A DNA stretch of 64,000 bases from Angiostrongylus vasorum (lineage: Eukaryota; Nematoda; Chromadorea; Rhabditida; Metastrongylidae). The notes beneath the pieces are model-generated. The model was given only the letters and a program-made list of their open reading frames with translations. It made no database searches and was not told the origin of the DNA. The stretch spans positions 186,001 to 250,000 of the forward strand of contig JADANN010000309.1 of assembly GCA_018806985.1 (NCBI GenBank). The letters run 5' to 3'. The position numbers and the translations under genes are program-made. Shown piece by piece: positions 22,596 to 34,300 of the stretch. Each line of letters begins with the position of its first letter. The first letter of the stretch is position 1.

Positions 22596-24530
22596 TAATG
22601 AGCGGAAAACATCACAGCGAGAACGCAATGGTTTAATTTCGTTTTACAAGTTCTTCCATCACAGAAGAAGTTTTTCTAACTGAAAACAATTTGAACAGTA
22701 GCGTTGTGATGTCCTATATGAACGACTACAGGTTATCATTGTTCTTCGTTAGCATGAAAAACTGGGAAAAACCATCAATTTGCTTGTTTGTCCACAATTT
22801 TCGAGTCTCAGTGGAAATTACAATAGAGGTCCTACGAGATCAAACGATGAATTAGATTCATCATTGAAATTTTTATAGATTTCATCTTCCCTCTAGAAAT
22901 CGCTTCTGGATTCGTAAAAATTTTTTATATTCTGTGATTGTTGTCCATGGATCTCCCTCAGAGGGATCTAATGCCGGTTAGTCGTGAGGCAACGTGGTGC
23001 TTCCTCAGCTGACGGTTAGTGGATTAATCGCGGAGCAAAAGCGATCTTCGCTTCCCTGAGAAGTAGAGGAATCCAGGCGATGGACTCCTTCTTTCTGCTG
23101 CACCGGTTTGGCATATACCTTCTGTTTACGAACACATGTTGATGCATGCTTGCGTGGATGTATTCTCGTCTATGCGGATTATATTCTACGAGTCAATTCG
23201 GCGAAAAGCCTGCAATGAAGTGACTGGGAAATATATGGTTTGGGGAAGGGGGGAGGTTAAGAGCTGCCTTCAACAAATGAACTCCTCATCTATTCTGGGA
23301 GAGACCAGCGAGCTTTCCGTGAGTTTAGCCAGCCTTAACGTTCAGATACTTGAGTACTAAATCCAAAGAACAATAAAATAAGTGATCCTCGTTCACCTGA
23401 CATCGAAAAAAGTCCTCGGAACAGCATCGCTGGATTGGACGAGAGAGGTTGCTAAAATCTCGAGGGCCATTCCAGGGTGCCTAAATCGCAAATATCTAAA
23501 GTCGCTACAACGCATGCACACTTACCTCTGAGTCATCGGTAGAGAACTTGCAGATTATGCAGGTAAAAAGATAAAGTACGACGTCATTGAACTGGCTGAG
23601 AGGAGAAGATGCCACCCATTCAACGCAGTCCATGTCCCCCGTAGAAGAACAGTTCCTAGGAACATGCGACAGTAGAGAAGTCGGCATCGTGGGCGCTCTT
23701 GTTAACACGAGTTTGGCAATGAAAATGGATTCATTCGAAAAACCAGCAAACAGAATCAGACGTTTACGATCGAACAGACATGGACCATTACTGGATTTGA
23801 CAATATTAATCGTTTACGCGCCGACATCAAACTATGACGAAGAAGAAGTCGAAGCGTTCTATATGGACTTGGAGAAGTTCTACAAAGAAAATCGTACATT
23901 CTTTAAGTTGATCATTGAAGATTTTAAAGCTAACATTGCAGCCAGAAGAGCGTTTGAAGGACATTGCATTGGGACCCACGGATTAGCGTGGAAGGGAGCA
24001 AGATGAGCGGCTGTCTGAGTTTATTAAATCAAAAAAATCCATGGTAACTCACAATTTCAGATGCCTTGCTCTTAACACTGGACATTTGAGTCTCCCAGTG
24101 GAGAGCAACATAACGAAAGGCACAACATGTGCAAGATTCCAATCTTCGCAGAAAGGAGAGAAAGCAACCAAGTTCAAAAAACGAGGTCCTAAAACCACTG
24201 TAAACTGGGATTTATTCATTTAATTATTCTGCTTTTTGGAAGGTGCCGCTCTCGATAACATCGACGAGGAATACGATCGGCTCATTTAACGTCTTCACAA
24301 CAGCGCTATGAAAGCTGAGAGTTCGAAATTCATGAAGCGACGTCTCTCTCCAGAAATACTCTAGCGGATGCGCCGACATGGTATCACGCGAAGTACGAGC
24401 AACCGCCAACTCATGTCCGAACTTCCGAACTAGCAAAACAGTGTAGAAAGGCTATAAAAGATTACCTTAAACAGAGAAAAGTAGTAATATTTTTCCAACA
24501 GAAGAAGAACAACTGTGGGCCATCGATTTG

Positions 24531-24580
24531 GATCGGCGGCTCTGATGAGCACGAAGACGTCGAAACGTTAGCCGAGTGGA
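24531..24580 (+). ncRNA. Hammerhead ribozyme motif, best copy
   Basis: Canonical core CTGATGA (24542-24548) and GAAACGTT (about 24561-24568). Helix I pairs CGGCT with AGCCG, five perfect pairs. Helix II is ACG/CGT with an AAGA loop plus one G-C pair and a bulged C. Its surroundings (tgtgggccatcgatttggat) match the Penelope-like terminal segments at 3650, 49830 and 52300, so a short piece of that element appears to sit inside the LINE copy. Confidence 0.7.
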
Positions 24581-25236
24581 ACTTGCTTATCAACCCCGTA
24601 TAAGCTCAATAATTTAAAACATGCAGCAGTTGTTGTAGAAGCTGCAGAGGTTGGGAAAAGTATTCGCAAAGCCCGCCGAAACTTCGCCAATTACTGAACC
24701 AAGATGATTCCTTTCCACGGCCGAGATGGAACATTTACAACTTCCAGAAAGGTTATGGAGAATATCATATTACTACGCGGATCTCTTCAATAGTCATGTT
24801 TTCTTTCTCTCATGTGAAATAAAAAAGAATAGGTATGTCGCCCCATCGATTCTCTTTTTCCAAAATCCGACCTGCTATTTCGTCGGTGAAGAACAGGACA
24901 ACACTAGGTGTGGAAAGGGTAAGATCTGAACACTTGAAGGACCTTCTGCCAGTCCTTATAAACACAGTGGCTCGGTTGTTCATATGCTACCCGTCAGAAT
25001 GCAAGGTTTCCCATTCAATGGAAGACCAGGAAAACTCTATTATTGTTCAAGAAGGATAGCCTTCACGATATCGGCAGCTATTGCCCAATCTGGTTTCTCC
25101 ATGTCATTTGTAAATTCTTCACTCGAGTTATCCTAAACAGGATTGAAAGAACGAACACTGGACAAAGGACAGCCTTGTGAGCAAGTAGGATTTCGAAACG
25201 GATTCAGTATGATGGACCAAATCCACATAGTAACAA

Positions 25237-25300
25237 GGTAATAATAACAATAATAATAATAAGATAATAAGGTAAATAATAATAAGGTAGTAATAATAAC
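25237..25300. repeat. TAA simple repeat
   Basis: Degenerate taataa and aaggta units inside the LINE reverse transcriptase region. Confidence 0.7.
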
Positions 25301-25384
25301 AAGTTGAAGTATCGAGAGAGTACGAGAGACCGCTCTATCTCACTTCCATAGATTTAAAGAAAGCTTTTGACTCAACGTCAACTT

Positions 25385-25655
25385 CTTATTTGCTCGCTCC
25401 TACAATTTTTCATGGCAGGGTGTTATGTGAAAAACAACTTTAATGATGCTGAGATATTTGCACAACTCCGGACCGCAAGTGTGAGCTCTGGGGAACGAAC
25501 GCATTCACACCACACCATGCGGGTCCTTCGTTTCGCCCTTCTCTCAACCGTGTTTTACAAGTCTAGTCAGCTTCCGTCAACGGAATTGATCTGGGGAGTG
25601 CAAATCGGCATTGAACCCCCGTGAAGCTGAAGCTGTAGTTGAAATCACAACGTTA
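25385..25655 (-). mobile_element. Family B SINE-like element
   Basis: From ttcttatttgctcgctccta through tgatgctgagatatttgca and the head complement to gctgaagctgtagttgaaatc. It interrupts LINE copy 2. Confidence 0.75.
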
Positions 25656-25661
25656 ACTTTT

Positions 25662-25745
25662 TATTTGGTGCCTACTACAATTTTTTACGGGAAAGTATTT
25701 TGTGAAACGAAGTGAAAAATTGTAGTAGGCAGCAAATAAAAAATT
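25662..25745. repeat. Inverted-repeat hairpin made of family B ends
   Basis: Arms ttatttggtgcctactacaa and ttgtagtaggcagcaaataa pair over about 30 bp around a loop of roughly 20 bases. The arm sequence is the 3' end of family B. Confidence 0.7.
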
Positions 25746-27378
25746 CACGTTCGAAAGAACGGTGCTGGCAGAATTCGATGTCACACAAGTGAGGGAAGCG
25801 ATCCGAACCTCCGACCTACGTCAATGATTAAAAAATCACAGACGCTGTTCTATACACCAAACGGTAGAAGATGAGTTAGGCATGACGCGTAATGCGTATG
25901 AACGACAATCGATAGACAAAAGCCGTTGGTGACTTTATTCCTCGGGATGTCAAACGTAGTGCAGGAGAACTACCGTATGATACTCGACGAGTCCCTAAAG
26001 CGAGCAGAACCCACTAGGGCTACTTTTTGCACGCGACAGGGGAGAAGTGGAAGATTTAGTTGCGCCCCCCTGGAGTCACTCGACGATCAACGGGAGGACA
26101 GGTGATGCAGGTGATAATCGTTGGTTGTGGTTAGGGACTTTCACCTAAGTGACGGAGCTACTCAGACTAGCCAAAGATATCTGTTTTTCAAAAACATCTC
26201 ATTTTAGTCATAGCTGGTACATCGAGAATTCAGTTAAGTTTCTGTTGATCGCTTCTGCTTCTACAACTTCGTCTTTGCCTAGTTTTCCTAGAAAAAGCTC
26301 ATTTTTGTTTGACAAATTAGCTGTACGAGACGTGATCTCCTGTCTCAGCCGGAACAATGACTTCGTTCTCGACCACCATGGGAAGTAATTTGAGACCAAC
26401 TATCTACTTTAGAACACTACCGCATGTTATGCTTAAGGAAGCCATTCTACATGTAGTACGATTCTTAAAATGATTACCGGTTTTGCCAAAATGTTAGCTA
26501 TCCAGCACATGTTGTTGCTTTCAGGAGGACGGTGTGAGCTGGGTTATCACCGAGCCATATGCAAACGACGGCGCCACAATTTCAGGAAGTAACGATGTGG
26601 TACATTGTTTTTTTTTGCTGCCTAATTTAGCAAGCTCTATTCAAATTTCCAAATAACTTTTCGAAAACTCATTCATAAGTTCCCATAGGTATGGTTGCAA
26701 AAAGAGTTTTGAGTGACCAGAGAAAAAGCCGAATCGTATGAATATCAGATAAAATGAAGTACAAATAGGGCAAAACATTAGGATCGACGGTCTACATCTT
26801 CCGTGCATTTCAGATGGTCCTTTTCCTTGTTCCATCTGTACATTCGGCGGGGCACTGAAAACCACTTAAACCTATTACCGACCATGTGCTACCGAAAAAA
26901 TTGCTCTACGGCCTCCTTGAGTTTTCCTGGTGAAAAGCTTGGACGAAGTAGCAATCGTAAGAATGTTACCAGCGCTTCACCCCACAGTGTCTCTTCACAG
27001 TTCGACTTCAGCAGAATGTATTAGTACAGGTGGCATTTGTCATGAATAACGATTACTCGAATCTTTAGAGGGTGAAGTCGACGCGGGGTCGATAAGCCTT
27101 TTATGCTCATAAGCTGACCAGCATGTAATTTCTGTGAGTGGTCCTTAGTGGGTAGGGAATTCTATTCGCTAAGAAAGTGGTTATAGAATCCTTTAACTAT
27201 GGGACTTGGCCACTGAAAATATTAGAATTTAATTTGAAGATGCTCCAATTTCTACATCATTGCCTCTCCAACACTACAGTAAATGGTATACATTACAAAT
27301 ACAATGAGTTCGAACATATGTATGAGATCGCAGACCGTAATAGTATCGTAGGTTGAACATTTATTTGGTACTTCCTTT

Positions 27379-27650
27379 TTAGCACGTGTGGCGCAGTGGT
27401 CGGAGGCGCTCTGCAACACACGTGGAATCAATCCCCGCGCCCATGGCCCAGCAAGCCTTCCATCCCTCCGGGGCCAGCAAATTGGTACCAAAGTTGTCCG
27501 GGAGGATAGCAGCACTGGCTCGATACATCGGTAGACCACCGCAAATCATTGTAAAGGCCAAATGTGCATTCAACCACCTCCAAACGATGCTTAATGAAGT
27601 TGAGTGCATGGCGCATCCCTCTAATCAACGCCGAGAACTTTATCCTTTAT
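27379..27650 (+). mobile_element. Family A SINE
   Basis: Full-length copy in intron 8 of gene 1: head gcacgtgtggcgcagtggtc, core aaattggtaccaaagttgtc, tail ctttatcctttatctg. Confidence 0.85.
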
Positions 27651-28236
27651 CTGTTTTAGCCTAAATGTCTTAGATACATTGTGCCAACGCAGACTACCCT
27701 TTAACTACAGTAATCCCGTCATTGAAATGTCTACTTGGATTCTCATCGGATTTTTGCATAAGTCATTCAACCAAACCAGTAAACACACAGTTACTAATAG
27801 TCTTTAATTTAAGCTCTTTTCCATTGTCGTTGCTAATGTTTTTAGGTTTACGACAAGGAGCACATGTTGATCGGTTCAATGTTCGGACGGTTGCTGCATT
27901 GCGACGTTCTGAATCCATCTATCACCTAATACAATTTCCGCTTGGAAAATCATTAGGTTATTCACAAGCTTTGAAGGAGGAGCTCTCCGAATGCAAAAAG
28001 ATGCGGCACGTAATTTATAGATTTCGATTGTTCACTAAGTCTAACATAAAAGAGATCGCAGTGCACCGTGGTGTGTACTCACCGAAGTATAGGCTTTTCT
28101 TGTTCCTCATCATCTGTGATAAATGCATGACGATCTCTTGCCACCATGACTGGCCTTCTTATGTGTACTGATAAACAACTACCATTTGTTGTACTGGGTG
28201 TTTCATCCCATATGCGTGTAAGAAACTACCAATATC

Positions 28237-28242
28237 TTTATT
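28237..28242 (-). other. Poly(A) signal of paraoxonase-like gene 2
   Basis: TTTATT on the plus strand, so AATAAA about 90 bases past the gene 2 stop codon. Convergent gene 1 ends 400 bases from gene 2. Confidence 0.55.
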
Positions 28243-28328
28243 TCACTGACATAAATTCTCAAAAACTCTAAACGAAATAACAAACATACAAACACTACAC
28301 TAAGAATACAAAGTTTATCAAGGCACTG

Positions 28329-31300
28329 TTAGATTGTCTCAGGTCTGATGCCACAGTGGACGAGTTGTCTGCACACGGAACCAATGAGCAGTTGGTTGTT
28401 GTAGGGCACCGCGATCGACGACGACGAGATGAGGCGACCGTCGTCAGCGAACGGTTCACTGATCTCCCACGAGCGATATCCCTTCGAGAATATGATTCGT
28501 AGCACCTGTCAGCGACAAGAAATTCATTCAATATCAGGAAGTGCCAGTGAACTACATGCTAGAGAAGTTAGGATTTCAGACAACGATTCGTCGTGGCTTA
28601 TGAAGAAAGCAAAGTGAAAGCTATTTGTACCACGTGCCTGCGGCTGTCGTTTAATATTTTTTAATCAAGTTCAATTTCACTGTTTAGTCTTGCTAATCTT
28701 CTTGATTGGCCAATCGTTGCATGACCATGACAGCATTGATGCATTGGTCGAGGACTACTAATAAGATAGCGGACAAAAAAATAACTTTTTATCAATAAAA
28801 CCATTTGGACTTTTCTACTTCTAGATCACGGTAATGCGCTTCGTGCTCTATCGAAGGTAAACGGAAAACTACCAGTTGATTAGAGCACGGCGAAATCACT
28901 TCGTCACTCGTCTGAGGCTTGTGTTCAGAGGATTAACGAGAAACCTCGTCACAATGACACGAGGTGTTCTGAGTAGGCGAACAAAAATCCTTACGATAAA
29001 GAACGGTTTTGGTCAAGAGGGAAATAAATCGAGGAAAAAGAATAGCTCAAGGAAAGGCAGATAGATCGGGCTAAAAGAGCTAACATGAAAATGGCAATGA
29101 AAAAAATGTGAAGGAAGTAAGAGGTGAAAAACAGAAGGGGAACTACAAAGAGTGGAAAACAGGTAAGAGTGCTAGAAAGGACACGAAACTGCTAAATCGA
29201 TTACATTTAATTGTTCCCATAAGTGGAATTTCCAGGTGTTAGGTATCACACAAGAATTTGAAATGGCACGTTTCGTTTTAGAACTGGTGGAGAACTCTAC
29301 CTGTGAAGGCCCATAGTTCTTTAGATCCTCGCAGTTACGCAGATGTTTGATGGCGTCTTTTGACACCGGATGAGCGCCCTGGAAGTGGAAATTGCTGAAA
29401 GTCCGTATTAAAGAAATTTTCAACACCACTTGCACATCACCTCAAACGTTCAAACAACTGTGGAAATCTTCTGTCCAAAATTTGTTCTACTACAAAAGAA
29501 CAACGGTTCAAAATTACAGTAAGTCGGCAAAGAGGCCATCAAAATGCAACCTAGGGGGCTGACTGCTCATTTTACACTAACCGTCCACACCGCGCCGCTT
29601 TTGTCTACGTAGAGGTTGTCCGCCGATGTCAACAGTGGAATATCGGCTACATGTGATAGTGATCGGTAATCCTGTTCTAACTTATAGACAGAGATCAGTT
29701 TGGAGTTGATATGGGAGACGATGAGGTGAGTGCGTTCTTGATCAAGTGCTATGCCATTCGGTGAAACGGCACTGGACTGCAACCAATGGCTGACCTCAAG
29801 CAGAATTTAACTTCTTGTGGAAAAAGAGGCTCTTTATAGCCTGCTCTCCCTCACTATTTTCACGCTATTTATAATGAATTATCTTTACTCCACTAATTCT
29901 TCCACCTTCCCCTACAATGCATGTCAATACCATAAAAAATTTGGAAACTCTAAAAGTACAATGTGCTGTTTATTCAATACAATATTCAACAATTCATTAG
30001 AATATTTTGAGGGCTGGTGCATTCTAAAATATCACTTCATCTAACTATGAAAACGCTGATGGGTCTAATCGTTTGGCCCGGCAAAGGGTAAAGGATTAAG
30101 CTCTCCGTGTTCATCAATGCATTAGGGATGCGCTATGTATTCGTCTTCACTCGTACCATCGTAGAGGTGACATGATATATATCTGCACACTAACTTGCAG
30201 TAGCCTTCTAATGTATCAACTAATGCTTCCTCAGACAATCTTTTTTCCAACCCAGAAGGAATGACGAGCTTGGTTTACTCAAAGCGTACGATCTAACTAA
30301 CGACCCTTTATGGGCTGTAGGTCACTTCTAGCTACTGCGCTACAAATTCCTGTTTAACCGAGTGTAAATGGCTTTCCCATCCTCAATGAACGGCATAGTA
30401 GTTGTTGACAAGTTCTCAGTTGTTGTGTGAACCTGGTTTAATTTCTAACAGTACTTATGATCGACACGATGTTCTATTTACTCAGCTTTGTTGCTGTTGC
30501 GCTTCCCACCAATGCAGTTGGCTGCTAGCTCCCCTTTTGGTCATCATTGCGTTCAAACCATTCGTTCCAGTTCTACAAGTGTTCCCAAAATTTCTCTTAC
30601 TTCCATAGTTCTCTATAGAACTTGACGTTCTCTCCTAACTCTCCATGATACAACATTTTGTGAAGTTACCTTTCACTAAAATGTCTACTACAAATAACAA
30701 TGATCACTAACTAAATTCTTCTTCACTCTGCAAAATACAGTAGAGTTAGTGGTTTCAACTGAACTAATTGCTACCATCTTTGGTTTTAATGCAAATTAAG
30801 TAGTACCTTTCCATCATAGAAAACAATACTTCCGAATGGATACATTGACAGTATTTCGAGCATGTTGAGGAGAGAGGATTGACTAGAGCCATCATTGGAC
30901 AAGATGAAAGCGTCCTCAGACACCGCCACGAGATCGTTCGGTCTCAAAAGACTGATTTCAAGAGAAACTCTTCACCTCAAAAAAACTAAGCCCTGGATAT
31001 ATTTGTTGATTCCTAATACTTTAGAATACATTTATAAAAGGGTAAAAAGGATAAAGCTCTCGGTGTAGATCAATCCTTGGAAGATGCCATGCAATCGACT
31101 TCATTAAGCATCGTTTGGAGGTGATTGGATGAATATCTGACCTTTACAATAACTTGCGGTGGCCCACCGATGTACCGAGCCAGTGCTGCCAGATAGGTCT
31201 GGCACCAATTTGCCAACTCTGCCGACCCCGGAGGGATGGAAGGCTTGGTGGCCCATGGGCGCGGGGGATAGATTTCACGTGCGGGTCGCAGGGCGCCTCC

Positions 31301-34300
31301 GACCGCTGCGCTACACGCGCCCATAGAATACATTTACAGATAGGGTAATTAAAAGCAGCTACAAACAACATGCTACCTGATAAATTTCTCATCCTCAATA
31401 ATTTTGACCAGATTCAGCTCCCGCGCTTTACTATCCCAGTCGAGCACAAACACTGAATGCTGGAACGATTTCGAGTGATTGATGACGAACAATCGAACTA
31501 TCCCAAGAGGTGTGATGATGTGAGAGATACCGTGAGGATGGAAGTTTCCCTTAAACAGTCATTTTGGCTTAAAAAGCTGTTTTTTAGCGATTGTTCAGAA
31601 TTTCTTCAGATTAAGCTGAATCTAAACGAAAACTCGAGGCAATGGAGATGTCAAAAATCCCTCCGGAGAAAGGAATTCACTGCAACTCATTTTCTACCTC
31701 CAATATCCGTTCTCTACGAGTTCTCCACCGCAGATGTAACCTTCTATTCTTGTTCGTTCTCTGGTTTGTTTATGTTTCATAACACTTTGTTGATGAGAGC
31801 CTCCAAGACAGCCGCACAGCTCACCAACCTGATCATATTTCCCATTTATTTTCACCGGCACCACTTTCCAATTGCCTTCCTGCTTGAAATCGTAGAGAAA
31901 TATCTGTCCTTTTACATCCTGGAACAATTTTCTCCTCTGAGAAGTACTGATCATAATGTAAGAGCCGCATTAAATGGATTCACTAAAATCCGTCAAGTCA
32001 GTAGAAATCAGGAAGGTGTGAAAATAATCGCTAGCAAAATTCAATTGATTTTTGCCATAATTTCTGTATAATTAAACATATGGAACAGATGACCATTAAG
32101 AATATGACTACAATGGTAGTGAGATATTTGCAAAACTCCGGATCGCAAGTGTTTGCGGTCGGAATACAACACGCTATTGCCCTTTCGGGGCTAACGCGTT
32201 CACTACCACACCATGCAGGTCTTTCGTTTCGCCTTTCTCTCAGCTAGTTTCCTATCTAGCCGTGCCATCAGCAATCACCCACCAATGGGATTGACGATTG
32301 ATCTGGGGAGTATAGATCGGCACTGAACCCAGTTAAGCTATAATTTATACTACGATTATGATTTGCTCATCTATTTTTCATATTCAATGCACAAAACAAA
32401 TGCAATGTCCTTAAGAATACTGATAAATTGAAAAAACAAGTCCACGTGTAGGGATCACATTGCCGCGTGGTGTCAGGTACTGGACGCCAGAGGTCACGAA
32501 TACGATGCCCTCGTCCTCAACGAGAGCGATGTCTTCGGAGCCGTGCTCTGAACAAATGTGCACACATGATGATAGAAACAAAATTCAACCACTCAAGCAA
32601 TTTACAACAACTGATAGAAGCATCCTGGTCCTCCCTGATAAGTGTCAGAGCATATAACTTCAATGATGCTGAGATATTTCAAAACTCCGGACCGCGGATG
32701 TCTGTGCTGGGGGAACGAACGCGCCATTGTCCTTTCCCGGGAAGTAACGCGTTCACCACTACACCATGCGGGTCCTTCGTTTCGCCTTACTCTCAGCTAG
32801 TTCTATCGAGCTCTGTCATCAGCAATCACCCGTCAGCAGGAATGATCTGTGGAGCCCAAATCGGCAACGAACCCAGTTAAGCTGAGGCTTTAGCATAATC
32901 ACAATTTTAACCTATTATTTACTGCCTACTGTTTTTAATTGCAGAGAGACAGGCGAAACGATGGACCCATATGGTGTGGTGGTGAACGCGTTACTCACCG
33001 CAAAGGACAATAGCGCGTTCATTCCCCACTGCAGACGCCTGCGGTCCCGAGTTTTGCAAATATCTCAGCATCATTGAAGTTATATTTCGCACTATACCCT
33101 GCCATTAAAAAAGTAGGCAGTAAATAATAAGTTGAAATTGTCAGAGCATAATTAGGAGAAGTTGGTCGTGGACACAAGTGACCAAGCGAGCAGGGGCTAT
33201 TTTCCAGCTCGCAAGAAAGTGCGTTCCACCTTCCTATGCTATCTACCATACATCTCCTATATTAGTTGTGTATTGTCCATGGACGTTATTCTCACCTAGT
33301 ATATTATGAAATCGTTTCACTTTAACCTCAAACAATCTGTGTGTTTATACAGGACCATTTCCTATCAGTTACCTCTCCATCTCAACTATGAACAGTATTT
33401 TCACAGATGACCGATGGCAGCCTACTTACCAACTCCTTCCACTACTCGACAATGCCCTGGTCTATGGTTGTACACTCTCTTGTTCACATCCAACATCAAC
33501 CTGAACGAGAACTGAATATATCAAAGCTTTGACTTGTTCGCCTTCTTAATTAATGGCAGCAAAAGACAATAACTAATACTTCCATAAAGTCTCGCCAGAC
33601 TGTTTAAGTTAGCCCGAAATCTGTTTGGACAATTTGAGCACCACTAGCATAAATTACAACTAGAAAAGTTTTCCAACCGAACCCCAACGAAAATCTAGGC
33701 TTCTAAAGCTTCTTGAATGTTCTTTTTTCTGAGATAGAAGGCGCACATTTTAATATCGTACAAAGCTTGGAATTAGACGGTTGTGACCGCCCGAAGAACA
33801 CTGTTTTGGCCTGGCCGCAAGTAATTGACACCCACGCATTACACGATCGTTCATACCGCATGTATATGTGATTTCTGCTCTTCCATCGCCAAAAAGAGAT
33901 TCAAAAAAGAGGATGGAACGCCCCATTTCCGTTTTTCACACTCTCGCGACGAAATAAACCTCTATAGGTATCATAAACGAAGCTGCAGAGTGGTCGGTAT
34001 GACGTGTATAAGTTTCGTTATTTCGGGTGTGTTATTTCAGCTCCCAAAACTCTTTTTTCTGCACTTCCTGTAATTAATAGATAGCCTATGCAACGCAGAT
34101 GCTATGACCACCGTCGTTCATTGAAGGACACTCTTCAACAATTTCCTATGTAATTCTTGTTTTGCGCGATAGACTATTGCTGTCGAAGAGAGCGTGTGGT
34201 CTAGAAGCGTGGCCAATGAAGAGGCGAAGGAACGTCTCTGCCTCGAAGAACAGGGGTTCCATGCAATGTGCAGCATCACTTTTGGGAAGCATTTCGTTGT

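Larger units (their letters stand above)
22945..25375 (+). mobile_element. RTE-like LINE, defective copy 2
   Basis: Sits in intron 7 of gene 1. The 5' untranslated part is 22945-23590. The endonuclease frame 23587-24006 includes FLGTCDSR and IVYAPTSNYDEEEVEAFYMD, the family block before the conserved DFN site; here the site reads EDFKAN, so the Asn is lost. Linker pieces follow, then the reverse transcriptase start at 24835-25059 (LLPVLINTVARLFICYPSEC). It ends at DLKKAFDS near 25370, where a family B element starts, so the catalytic FADD box is missing. A hammerhead-bearing segment lies within 24480-24600. Confidence 0.8.
15678..27929 (+). pseudogene. Paraoxonase/MEC-6-like gene 1, active site lost and three frame breaks
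   Basis: Exons: 15678-15742, 15840-15916, 16991-17173, 18380-18548, 19257-19356, 20010-20141, 21999-22214, 26525-26599 and 27846-27929 (TAA), about 365 residues. The first exon encodes a signal anchor (MLHRMAVWLMLAFICSC), followed by RVYNHTPGPCRVVNG. The fold is the six-bladed arylesterase type, closest to the MEC-6/POML and paraoxonase family. Both disulphide Cys are kept (GPCRVV and LLHCDV). Against human PON1, the calcium and His positions are replaced: Glu53 by Ala (17002), His115 by Leu (18395, PLG for PHG), His134 by Thr (18450), Asn168 by Tyr (19261), Asn224 by Ser (20082), and Asp269-Asn270 by Gly-Gly (22074). Three single-base extras lie in A6 (17159-17164), T6 (18429-18434) and A8 (18496-18503). 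Removing one base in each restores alignment to gene 2. It may be a pseudogene, or a non-enzymatic family member with sequence errors. Confidence 0.8.
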
